From: JBCCCJ01 sp039029315
Lineage (GTDB): Bacteria > Bacteroidota > Bacteroidia > J057
NCBI GenBank assembly: GCA_039029315.1
Contig: JBCCGK010000002.1
Span: 1-64,000, forward strand
DNA: 64,000 nucleotides
Direction: 5' to 3'
How positions within the stretch are numbered: position 1 is the first letter of the stretch; every line of letters begins with the position of its first letter. Below, piece after piece: positions 9,319 to 17,843 of this stretch. Position numbers and translations under genes: made by a program. The notes under the pieces are model-generated. The model did no database searches, was not told where the DNA came from, and was given only the letters and a program-made list of their open reading frames with translations.

Positions 9319-10427
9319 AACATTTTTTTCCTTCTCTTTTGCCAAAACAACTTCCTCTGACAGCGATCCTGCTGTCTCTTGCACTTCTTTGGACATGCCA
9401 AGCAGACGAGAATTCGCCGAATGAGGATCCTACTTCCTCAGCACAAAAACAGGTTTCGGATTCCCCGGAGGCATTGGTGCGTGCATTGAGTTTGCAAATC
9501 GACCAGAACCCTAAAGATTATGCTCTGTATGAGTCCCGTTCTCAAGCCTATTATGAGTTGGATAGTATTTCGGAGGCTGTTCAAGACATAGATCAAGCCA
9601 TTCGCTTATATCGAAATGGACCAGAATTGCATTACTGGAAAGGTTTTTTGGCATTCAGCCAAGATGATACAGCAACAGCCATGGATGAATATCAGGCTGC
9701 AATTGGACTAGGCACACAAAATCCTGAAACATACTATCAGATTGGACAGATATTCTTTCTGCAGAACAAGTACGAGCAAGCTGCTTCATTTTATCAACAG
9801 GCAGCAAAAATAGATCCTAATGAACCGCTTTATGTGTTTGCTCAAGGATTTCTGGAAGAATCATTGCGGCACCATTCGAAGGCTGTCCCCTTATATCTTG
9901 AGTCAATCAGAATTGATTCCACCTTCGACAAAGCTTATGCCCGACTGCATGATGTATACTATCATTCGTATGAAAATGAGGAAGAAGCAATGAAATATAA
10001 TGATCTTCTCCTCTCTCAGATTCCCACTCATCCATTAGGACAATTCAACCAAGGCTTATATCATCTCAGAAAAGCTATTGCCATTCTGAATCAGGCAGAA
10101 TTGCCCATCTTTAAGCAACGGGTCAATGATGCTGTTGTGGCCTTTACCATCTGTGTCAACAAAGATCCGCAATTCGTGCAAGCCTGGTACAATAGAGGGT
10201 ATTGTTATTGGTTGGGAGATGGACAGGAGTCACGTGCAATCGAAGATTTTCAGAGAGTGGTCCAACTTCAGCCTGATCATGCCACGGCTCATTTTATGTT
10301 AGGATCTATTTTTGAGAAAAATGGGGATTTCCAAACCTCTCTTCATCACTACGAAAAAGCTGCGTCATTCAATCCAGAAAGTGCTGATTTTCAGAAGGCT
10401 GTCAGCGAAGTGAAGGCGAGATTATAA
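9315..10427 (+). CDS. TPR-repeat lipoprotein
   Basis: 370 residues. The N-terminus is basic then hydrophobic and ends in LLWTC, a lipobox with Cys at about residue 28. The mature protein is about eight TPR motifs (for example ALYESRSQAYYELDSISEA and AHFMLGSIFEKNGDF..ALHHYEKA-like). It is likely anchored to the outer or inner membrane and acts as a protein-protein adaptor. It overlaps tilS by 4 bp. No specific partner is visible. Confidence 0.85.
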   Translation: MKHFFPSLLPKQLPLTAILLSLALLWTCQADENSPNEDPTSSAQKQVSDSPEALVRALSLQIDQNPKDYALYESRSQAYYELDSISEAVQDIDQAIRLYRNGPELHYWKGFLAFSQDDTATAMDEYQAAIGLGTQNPETYYQIGQIFFLQNKYEQAASFYQQAAKIDPNEPLYVFAQGFLEESLRHHSKAVPLYLESIRIDSTFDKAYARLHDVYYHSYENEEEAMKYNDLLLSQIPTHPLGQFNQGLYHLRKAIAILNQAELPIFKQRVNDAVVAFTICVNKDPQFVQAWYNRGYCYWLGDGQESRAIEDFQRVVQLQPDHATAHFMLGSIFEKNGDFQTSLHHYEKAASFNPESADFQKAVSEVKARL

Positions 10428-10494
10428 TGCTTTCAAAAAAAAAATAATTTTTTTTTCACTTTTCCATTGATATTCCTATCACCTGCTTCGTCCA

Positions 10495-10704
10495 ATACTG
10501 CGAAGAGGGTAAACACCTCACGTTCTTTCTCACAAAGTTTCCTTCACATGAAAAGTTAACAGCTTCTGATTAGAAAAAAGGGAAAAGTATACGCCTCTTT
10601 ACTAATCACATGTCATGGAAATTTTGAAACGAAACATTGTTAAGCCAAGGTGAATAGTTCTGTAAAGAACTTGGAAGGGGTGCCCAAGGGTACCTCTTTT
10701 TTTT
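10495..10704 (+). ncRNA. Candidate structured RNA or long 3' UTR ending in a terminator
   Basis: In the gap after the TPR lipoprotein gene, nested complementary segments form a rod: TTTCC (10538-10542) with GGAAA (10617-10621), ACATG (10546-10550) with CATGT (10609-10613), and TGATTAG (10567-10573) with CTAATCA (10602-10608). A small hairpin AGTTC/GAACT (10656-10671) follows, then the strong terminator at 10677-10704. This could be a small RNA or a processed 3' UTR. No known RNA family is recognised, and the promoter is not identified. Confidence 0.35.
10677..10704 (+). terminator. Intrinsic terminator
   Basis: GGGGTGCC (10677-10684) pairs with GGTACCTC (10689-10696), with two G-U pairs and a CAAG loop, followed by eight T residues. 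It lies 250 bp downstream of the TPR lipoprotein gene, so it ends either that transcript or a separate small RNA. Confidence 0.8.
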
Positions 10705-10705
10705 G

Positions 10706-11905
10706 TCACTGTTCGAATTGATGAAGTTCGCATAACATGCGAATCATGGCTTCCATTCCAAAGACAATCAGCTCATCCGGAAAATCATATGCTGGGTGAT
10801 GAAGCGGCAGCACCTCCTCCCCTGCTCCAATTCCAAACATTGCTCCTCTGCACCTCTGACTAATAGCACCAAAGTCTTCTGACCAACGAAACGGAGAGTG
10901 AATCACCTCCATTAGGCCGTTATATTTATTTCCAGCACCAAGCAAGACTTTCATTGCTTCAGGATGATTCAAGCTTGCATCAAAATGGTCTTGTTCTTCC
11001 CAGGAGACAGATAGATTTAAGGTAAGACAAATTGTGTTCACAAAACCCCTAACACTGTTATAAATCATATCAACAGTTTCATTCTTCTCTGCTCTCAGGG
11101 TCGCCATCACCACAGCCTCAGCGGGAGATGTTCCAAAAGCAATTTCTCCTAATCTTGCATGAACCACGGTTGCAAAGGCTACTTCCTGATCAGGAACCGC
11201 AAGATCAGGCAATTCTTGCACATATTTCATGATTTGGCACATCGCGTCCAAAGGACTATTCCCCTGTTCTGGATGTGCAGCATGACTGGTATGCCCAGTT
11301 AATCTGATGATTATTCCTTTAGAAGCACAATTGAAGGTGCCTGATTTGATCAAGAGTCGGCCCAAGGGATAAGCAGGTAAATTATGAAGCGCAAAGGCAT
11401 AATCTGGTTGATGCAATGCGAATAGCGGATCTTGAACCACAGCCCTTGCGCCTTCTCCGGTTTCTTCAGCAGATTGAAACAACAAAACAATCTTCCCATT
11501 TGTCACCTGATGCACATTGAGCCAAAACGCAACCCCAGCCAACATACTCATATGGCCATCATGTCCACACTTATGCGATACGCCTTCATGTACTGATTGA
11601 TAGGAAATCTGCAAATCCTCTGGAATGGGCAGTGCGTCCAGTTCACATCTGAGCCAGGTACAAGGTCCCGGGTTCTCTCCTTGATATACAAAGGCGAGGC
11701 TATTGCCTCCAATTGGATGCAAGACTGAGTCCGGCTTGGTTTCCGATAATAACTCCAGAATTCTGTTTACCGTTTTCACTTCCCTCCCGGACAATTCCGG
11801 ATAGGTATGCAATTCTCTTCTGAAGTCAATCAGTTGCTGTAGCCATTGAGGAGGAATTGTAACATCTGTACCAGAATTGCTATTTTCATTAGACACATCC
11901 AACAT
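10706..11905 (-). CDS. M20-family amidohydrolase/peptidase
   Basis: Metal-dependent hydrolase of the aminoacylase/hippurate hydrolase group (M20D, IAA-amino-acid hydrolase type). The ATG at 11905 is chosen over a TTG three codons upstream, giving 399 residues. Visible motifs are RRELHTYPELS near the N-terminus, RCELDALP (about 86-93), CGHDGHM (113-119) with the metal-binding Cys/His, SAEETGEGA with the catalytic Glu pair, and FALHNLP. There is no signal peptide, so it is cytoplasmic. It probably releases amino acids from N-acyl derivatives; the true substrate is not predictable. It is divergent from the DUF2461 gene with a 52-bp gap. Confidence 0.9.
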   Translation of the reverse strand: MLDVSNENSNSGTDVTIPPQWLQQLIDFRRELHTYPELSGREVKTVNRILELLSETKPDSVLHPIGGNSLAFVYQGENPGPCTWLRCELDALPIPEDLQISYQSVHEGVSHKCGHDGHMSMLAGVAFWLNVHQVTNGKIVLLFQSAEETGEGARAVVQDPLFALHQPDYAFALHNLPAYPLGRLLIKSGTFNCASKGIIIRLTGHTSHAAHPEQGNSPLDAMCQIMKYVQELPDLAVPDQEVAFATVVHARLGEIAFGTSPAEAVVMATLRAEKNETVDMIYNSVRGFVNTICLTLNLSVSWEEQDHFDASLNHPEAMKVLLGAGNKYNGLMEVIHSPFRWSEDFGAISQRCRGAMFGIGAGEEVLPLHHPAYDFPDELIVFGMEAMIRMLCELHQFEQ

Positions 11906-11957
11906 ATTGAGCAAAAATTATGTAAATTCGAGGCCAATTAGCCAAATTCTGTAGCCA

Positions 11958-12629
11958 ATGAAATATTTTGATCAAGAATTTCTCCATTTTTTTCAAGAGC
12001 TCGGTCAAAACAATCACCGGGAATGGTTCAATGATAACAAAAAACGCTATACTCAATTTGTCAAAGAGCCCTTCGAGGCCTTTGTTGAGTCCATGCTTGA
12101 TCTCAGCCAGGAATTATTTCCCGGGATGGAGAACATCAGACCCAAAGACTGCATCTTTCGGATCTATCGCGATGTACGATTCAGCAAGGACAAATCTCCC
12201 TACAAAACGCATATGTCTGCAGTGATTTCTTCTGGAGGCCGCAAGGATATGACTTCTCCGGGTATGTATGTTCAATTGTCAGCAGAGGATAGTCGCTTGT
12301 ACAGCGGCTTATACAAACTGGATAAGCATCAGTTGTTACACATCCGTGAAGCCATTTCTCAGCAGATGGATACCTTTGCTTCTTTGATCTCCGATGCACA
12401 TTTCAAGGAGACCTTTGGACAAATACAAGGAGAGAAAAACAAACGACTTCAAGAACCCTTTAAAGAGTTAAGTGAACGGCAACCTTTGCTGTTCAACAAA
12501 TCTTTCTATTATTTCAAGACATTTCCAGCTGATTCTATCCTCAAAGAAGATTTTGCACAACAATTGATTCAGACATATGAAGCTTGTCGGCCAATTAGTG
12601 AATTTTTTCATGAGGCTATTCAGGCATAG
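11958..12629 (+). CDS. DUF2461 domain protein
   Basis: 223 residues matching the DUF2461/TIGR02453 family from end to end: FLHFFQELGQNNHREWFNDNKKRY at the start, then FRIYRDVRFSKDKSPYKTHMSA in the middle, both signatures of this family. No membrane or export signal. The biochemical function of the family is not established. The gene faces the S9 peptidase gene, whose stop is 14 bp away. Confidence 0.9.
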   Translation: MKYFDQEFLHFFQELGQNNHREWFNDNKKRYTQFVKEPFEAFVESMLDLSQELFPGMENIRPKDCIFRIYRDVRFSKDKSPYKTHMSAVISSGGRKDMTSPGMYVQLSAEDSRLYSGLYKLDKHQLLHIREAISQQMDTFASLISDAHFKETFGQIQGEKNKRLQEPFKELSERQPLLFNKSFYYFKTFPADSILKEDFAQQLIQTYEACRPISEFFHEAIQA

Positions 12630-12643
12630 TCTAGCTGTTCTTT

Positions 12644-15460
12644 TTAATTGTCAGCCTCTTCTAACTCGTAGCCTAGTTTTTTTCCTTTATCTATCGTGGG
12701 AATACCTTTACTCATCCACACTGGCATTGGTCTTTTTTTAAGGAAATGATCAAAATACTGCATCATTCGGATACTGAGGTCTTTCCGATTGGCCCAGCCT
12801 CTCAGATTGTGTCCTTCGCCGTTGTAAACAAGCATCCAGACCGGCTTGGCCAATCTTCTCAATGCCACAAAGAATTCAATTCCCTGATACCAGGGGACAG
12901 CTCCGTCCTTGTCATTGTGCATCATCAGCACGGGAGTCTCAATTTGCGGTACATAGAAGAGGGGTGAGTTTTTCAGATATCGCTCTGGATCTTCCCAGAG
13001 GGTAGTTCCCAATCGGCTTTGGGTTTCTTCATATTGAAACATCCTACTGAGGCCTGTGCTCCATCGAATCCCTCCATAGGCACTGGTCATATTGCTGACA
13101 GGTGCACCTGCCATGGCTGCCGCATAGCGATTGGTCTGCGTGACGATATGTGCAATTTGATACCCTCCCCAACTATGTCCTTGTAAGCCCATGCGAGTGG
13201 AGTCCAGGAAGGTATATTCTTGTAGAACATGATCTGTCCCGCTCATCACGGCATTGTAGGCATCCAGCCCGGGCTGACCGGTTTTGTAGACAATATCCGG
13301 GATAAAAATCACATAACCATTGCTCGCATAGATAGAAGGATAAACGATGGATCTGGATGGGCTGGGCATGGAATATCGATGAATCCCATCCGAAGACCGT
13401 TCATAGAAGTACACGATCATTGGATATTTTTTGCCTGGGTCCAGATTTTCGGGTGTATACAGCCTTCCTGCCAATTCACTTCCATCATAAGATGTCCAGT
13501 TCACCATTTTCACATTTCCCCACCAATAGTCCTTCTGTTGAGGATTGGTATGAGAAATTTGCCGAATTTCTTTGAAAGACCTGTCACTGACATACAATTC
13601 TGGATAGTCTGAAAAGGTTTCTCGTCGCCACATGATCTTGTCCGCCTCTTTGGCTTTGACGAAACTTCGGTATGCATGTGCAGAATTCATCAATAATTCC
13701 GGTTTCTTTTTGCCAGTCAGATTGACCGTATACACGCCCATCTCTTTGGTCACTTCCTGCATCCCCAACAACAATATGGACTCAGGCTCCACAAAGGGAG
13801 ATTCAGTGTTCAAGCGTTGATATCGAAATCGTATCTTATTTTTTCGACCAAATCCTTTTGTAAGGTTTTGAGGTTTTTCTTTACCTGAGGGGTCTAGTTT
13901 CCACAAATCATAATGGTCGCTAATTAGCATATGAGCATCTCCTTCTGTCCATCCTACAAGGGGATAAGAATATGCCTCCATTGGGGTATTATGAAAAATG
14001 TTGAAGAGTTCCACCTCCAGACTGGCTGTCAAGTTTCGTTTGTTGTTTCCATCGTTGGTGTTGGTATACCAATCTTGTCCGATTGGATCATACCAATAGA
14101 CATAGTTACCTCCAGGCGAGAGGCGATTGGCATATTGTACCTGTTCTAATACCTTTTGGGCTTCCCCACTTTCCACATTGACAGCATAGACATCCCGATA
14201 GGCAGGCCATTCCCAAGATCTTTGTTTCAGGTAAGCTTGATTATCTATTCCCATAGCAATGTTGGCATTTCCCTTCATCAGAGAATCTACACGGGGGATT
14301 TGTTCATTTGCCAATTGGACCATCTTCTGTGTCGCAACATGCCAAACAGCTCTGTAAGTCTTTTTCTCGTCTTTTTTTAGCTCTACAGATTGTTGGGGTT
14401 GCAAGCGTGGGTCCTGCCAATTCCATACATCCAGTTTCGGCTGTTCATTCTCAAGCACACTGTCTTCCGATTCTGGAAGTGGCATTGGGGCCGTTCCAAA
14501 ATATAAGCGCTCCCCATTCTCCGAAAAACCGGTCTTTCCATGTTCACTGACTGCCCAATCCTCTAACATAGCTGTCGAGCCCATATGAACAACTTCCTCA
14601 GCAGCCGTAGCTCCGCTGCGCCAATACCACAAAGAATAGACCTTGGTCTTTGAGGTGTCCTGAGTCAGGATAAAGGAGGCCTGAGTTTCAGCTTGATCAA
14701 ATACCAGTCGCTTTGCTCGTCCGGCTCCTTCAAAGAGGACTTGTCTGGATTGCTGTTCGGTGTCAAAGAGTTCGACTGCAACCGAATCAGTCGAATCTCC
14801 ACTGGTCCTCATCCATCCTATCCATTTTCCATTCTCAGAAATCTGATAAGACTCAACCTGCTCAATCTCCTGTTTCAGTTCTTCTACGGGATTCCATAAC
14901 ACCAAAGTTCTGGTTTTGGATGCGTCCTTTTTTTTCTTTTCCGAAGATGATTTGTCCTTCCGATCTAGCTCGGTGGAATCCGAAGGTTCTTTCGTTTCTG
15001 TCAAATAAGCCAACCAATGCCCTCCCTTTGTCGGAACTTTAACAGATGTTAACTCAGGGATTTTCGTGATTTTTCTGCTAGCAGTCACCCACACTCCCAG
15101 AGAATCTTTGGGCAGTTCACTGTCCTTCTTCTTGGCGAGCTTTGCCTGACGAGTGCTATCTTTATGAGGGCGAATGCTATAGACCAAAAATTGTCCATCA
15201 AAAGAAAAAGCAGCCTTTGCTCCACGCGCTACAGAATCTCTTGTATCATTCTCCCAATCGTACAGATATAAATAGCCGTCTTTTTTTTCGGCATTGATTT
15301 CATAGCTCACCCAATTGCCATCCCTGGACATAATTGGATGATTGATAGATTTCCAGGAATCGTATACCTCATGACTCAAGGATTTTTTTTCCTGTCCAGC
15401 AGCCAGGAAGCTGCTTCCGAGGCATATTGACAACACAAAGAAAGATTTGAAGGGGTGCAT
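12644..15460 (-). CDS. Secreted S9-family prolyl oligopeptidase-like peptidase
   Basis: 938 residues with a signal peptide (about 1-22, ending AAGQ). The long N-terminal half is a beta-propeller-like region broken by a charged Lys/Asp/Ser-rich insert near 150-185. The C-terminal alpha/beta hydrolase domain carries GHSWGGYQ (Ser 763), HNDKDGAVPW (Asp about 852) and GEGH (His 884), a complete catalytic triad of the S9C/DPP-type enzymes. Probably periplasmic or surface, cleaving peptides. One of three S9 enzymes in this window. Single-gene unit. Confidence 0.9.
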   Translation of the reverse strand: MHPFKSFFVLSICLGSSFLAAGQEKKSLSHEVYDSWKSINHPIMSRDGNWVSYEINAEKKDGYLYLYDWENDTRDSVARGAKAAFSFDGQFLVYSIRPHKDSTRQAKLAKKKDSELPKDSLGVWVTASRKITKIPELTSVKVPTKGGHWLAYLTETKEPSDSTELDRKDKSSSEKKKKDASKTRTLVLWNPVEELKQEIEQVESYQISENGKWIGWMRTSGDSTDSVAVELFDTEQQSRQVLFEGAGRAKRLVFDQAETQASFILTQDTSKTKVYSLWYWRSGATAAEEVVHMGSTAMLEDWAVSEHGKTGFSENGERLYFGTAPMPLPESEDSVLENEQPKLDVWNWQDPRLQPQQSVELKKDEKKTYRAVWHVATQKMVQLANEQIPRVDSLMKGNANIAMGIDNQAYLKQRSWEWPAYRDVYAVNVESGEAQKVLEQVQYANRLSPGGNYVYWYDPIGQDWYTNTNDGNNKRNLTASLEVELFNIFHNTPMEAYSYPLVGWTEGDAHMLISDHYDLWKLDPSGKEKPQNLTKGFGRKNKIRFRYQRLNTESPFVEPESILLLGMQEVTKEMGVYTVNLTGKKKPELLMNSAHAYRSFVKAKEADKIMWRRETFSDYPELYVSDRSFKEIRQISHTNPQQKDYWWGNVKMVNWTSYDGSELAGRLYTPENLDPGKKYPMIVYFYERSSDGIHRYSMPSPSRSIVYPSIYASNGYVIFIPDIVYKTGQPGLDAYNAVMSGTDHVLQEYTFLDSTRMGLQGHSWGGYQIAHIVTQTNRYAAAMAGAPVSNMTSAYGGIRWSTGLSRMFQYEETQSRLGTTLWEDPERYLKNSPLFYVPQIETPVLMMHNDKDGAVPWYQGIEFFVALRRLAKPVWMLVYNGEGHNLRGWANRKDLSIRMMQYFDHFLKKRPMPVWMSKGIPTIDKGKKLGYELEEADN

Positions 15461-15813
15461 AACTTAGGATTCTGAAAGATGAACCTGAAATATATGGAAG
15501 CTTCGGCAATTGCACCTCATTGAGCACCAAATTCTTTTGAAGTCAGCAAAACAGACAGAATCCATGTTTCGATCTATCCCCTCAAGGGCAGGATAGTTAA
15601 ATTGTTCTAAGAAATTATGGAATATCCAAGGTCAGGACACCCTTAAGTATAGATTCCATTGTCCTATGAGCATGATTGATTTTTTCTGCATTCCAATGAT
15701 TCCTGAAATCGGTTTTTTCATTTTGGAAGAAGAAGGCTGTACATGGAATTGACAGAATATTCTCAACAATTATTTGTAAATTTTTCACTCCAAACCTCAA
15801 TTATCAGGTGAGT
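15461..15813. other. Divergent intergenic region, no gene seen
   Basis: About 350 bp between the divergent S9 peptidase and the secreted unknown gene. It must hold both promoters, but no element matching the Bacteroidota -33/-7 consensus well was found. A 61-codon minus-strand reading frame at 15615-15800 starts with TTG and has no recognisable features. Confidence 0.5.
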
Positions 15814-17484
15814 ATGCGTTTATGTTGGTTTATCTTTTTTCTCAGTCTCATTTTTTCCCAGGGAATTTGGGGACAGGCTGTCGTGGGAGAAGTGAAGTTA
15901 AAAAAATATTCGACAGACGGATTTGAATTATATCCCTATGATTATTTAGACCCATACGGGAGATCTATTTATGTCCTTCATGATCCCAGTTTCAAAGCTT
16001 CTGAGGGAGAAGTTGTTCAAATATGGCAACCTGAACGGGGCAGCTATCGGGATCGCATTATGCGGAAATACAACATCCTCATGGAACTGATGTGGGAGAC
16101 CGAAATTGAGTTGGAACGGGATGAGGAGATTCTGCATTTCTATCAAACTGATACTACCATCGTCTTACTGACCAGTAAATCTGAACGATCTATAGATCGC
16201 TACTCAGTGGTCGCTCACAAATTCGGTCTGGAATCCGGCAAGTTGTTCGCGACAAATGTCTGGTGGATGATAAATTCTACTGATGACCATGGGCTGCAGT
16301 TCCATCTGGCCAAGGATCAATCCCGCATGCTCTTGTATCATTTCGTCCATGAGAAGGAGCACAGAAATGTATCCCTATACTACGATTACATTCGTCGGGA
16401 TGATCAGGCGGGATATCGTGCCACAGGGGTTCACAGAGCGCATTTTGTGGTTTTGGGCAAAGATGGCAGTAAGCTCAGTGAAGGCTTTCTGGAACCGGGC
16501 AATCCCAAAATGACCGTGCTCGATTGTCAGACAGATCGCGAGAACAATGTGTACCTTACTGCTTATGAAAAACCTGAAAAAATCAAGGTCTTGCAGTGGA
16601 ACGCTCAGACAAAAGAACAACGAGAGTTGACGTATGAGGTAGGAATTCCTTTTCACGAATTGCTTGATTCCTATACGACCCATTTGCCTCCGACCATCGG
16701 GTTGGGAGAGAAGGTATACTTATCTTTTTCGGAAAGAGTTAAGCGAGGAAAAGCCAAAGGAACCAAAGGATTCGATATTGTTTGTTTTGATTTTATGACC
16801 TATGAAGTAGACACACGCCGACATTTGTCTATCAATTCTACATTGCAGGTCCTTGTGGAGAAACAAAGAGAGGAATTCGGATTGAAACCAGTCCCAAGAT
16901 TCGATGAGTTCATGATTCGCGATATTGTGGAAATGGCGGATAGTTCTCTTTGGTTAATTACCCAAAAATACCATTCGCAATCCGCCCCTGGTGCCAATTA
17001 TGCATCTCCTGACATTGGGCCAGCAGATCTTAAGACTGAGGAACTCATCTTATATGAATTCGGGCTGGAAGGAAAACCTAAGCAGGCCATTGTTATCCCC
17101 ACGATTCAATATGTACAATCCATGGCTGAGCGGGTGAGTCAGTTCTATCACCTGGAAATTGATGAACAAACCCGAACGGCTCGCCTGATCACCCGGGAGC
17201 CTTCTGGAGACAAACTTCGCGGTCCCGAGAGGATCTATTTTCGACGAATTGACTTGAATACAAGGGAGGTCACGGATCGGATTCAGATCTATCATGGCAA
17301 GCGAAGGGACCAATATTTATTGCGTGCCTTTATCGATTGGCTCAATCCAGCCATTGTTAGTTTTTTGGTAATAGATGGAGATTCAGGCAATGCTTATAGT
17401 ATTGCTGTAAATGTAGAGATGGAGCCTGTAGAAGAGGAAGAAGAGTCTGGCTCCAGGAGAAAAAGAAATGCCCGAAAAAAATGA
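15814..17484 (+). CDS. Secreted protein of unknown function
   Basis: 556 residues from the ATG at 15814 (a GTG two codons upstream is less likely). A signal peptide is clear (hydrophobic 3-16, cut near WGQ at about 20). The rest is rich in beta strands and aromatic residues with no repeat register I can define. It may be a propeller-like fold (several blocks such as VVLGKDGSKLSEGFLEPGNP and DLNTREVTDRIQIYH). The C-terminus is a Glu run followed by a basic tail (RRKRNARKK). No family is recognised. Its stop codon directly abuts the stop of the next, convergent gene. Confidence 0.75.
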   Translation: MRLCWFIFFLSLIFSQGIWGQAVVGEVKLKKYSTDGFELYPYDYLDPYGRSIYVLHDPSFKASEGEVVQIWQPERGSYRDRIMRKYNILMELMWETEIELERDEEILHFYQTDTTIVLLTSKSERSIDRYSVVAHKFGLESGKLFATNVWWMINSTDDHGLQFHLAKDQSRMLLYHFVHEKEHRNVSLYYDYIRRDDQAGYRATGVHRAHFVVLGKDGSKLSEGFLEPGNPKMTVLDCQTDRENNVYLTAYEKPEKIKVLQWNAQTKEQRELTYEVGIPFHELLDSYTTHLPPTIGLGEKVYLSFSERVKRGKAKGTKGFDIVCFDFMTYEVDTRRHLSINSTLQVLVEKQREEFGLKPVPRFDEFMIRDIVEMADSSLWLITQKYHSQSAPGANYASPDIGPADLKTEELILYEFGLEGKPKQAIVIPTIQYVQSMAERVSQFYHLEIDEQTRTARLITREPSGDKLRGPERIYFRRIDLNTREVTDRIQIYHGKRRDQYLLRAFIDWLNPAIVSFLVIDGDSGNAYSIAVNVEMEPVEEEEESGSRRKRNARKK

Positions 17485-17706
17485 TTATTTTTTTGAGGGA
17501 GGAATTCGAAAAGCATCAACTTCCAACAATCCATAGAACAAAGGTAGTCCATCAATGCTGATTCGGCCTCTTTGAATCGGAATGTCGAAAGCTACATTGC
17601 CGAATTGATCTGTTTTTTTGACGAATTCCTTCCCTGGCACATCAATTTTTACGGTAACTCCTATCGCGGGAGAGCCATCCGCATACAATACTTTGAATGA
17701 AACCAT
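17485..17706 (-). CDS. Small transthyretin-like/carboxypeptidase-regulatory domain protein
   Basis: 73 residues starting at an ATG. The sequence VSFKVLYADGSPAIGVTVKI followed by KKTDQFGNVAFDIP is the usual pattern of a carboxypeptidase-regulatory/prealbumin-like beta sandwich. It is free-standing, without a signal peptide. It is convergent with the secreted unknown gene, with no base between the two stop codons. Similar small proteins occur in Bacteroidota, but their role is not known to me. Confidence 0.6.
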   Translation of the reverse strand: MVSFKVLYADGSPAIGVTVKIDVPGKEFVKKTDQFGNVAFDIPIQRGRISIDGLPLFYGLLEVDAFRIPPSKK

Positions 17707-17843
17707 ACTTCCTGGGTTATGGCATTAACCGAAAATAGTTAATGACGTTGAAGGAAGATGGGACTCAAAACAGTAGAAGGTATTGAATGATGGGAAAAAC
17801 CTTCCGAAGCAATATAGGCAAATAAACTATAATCCCCGAAAAA

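Noticed and set aside
15615..15800. 61-codon minus-strand frame between divergent genes
   Set aside because: TTG start, no signal or domain, and it would leave no room for the promoters.
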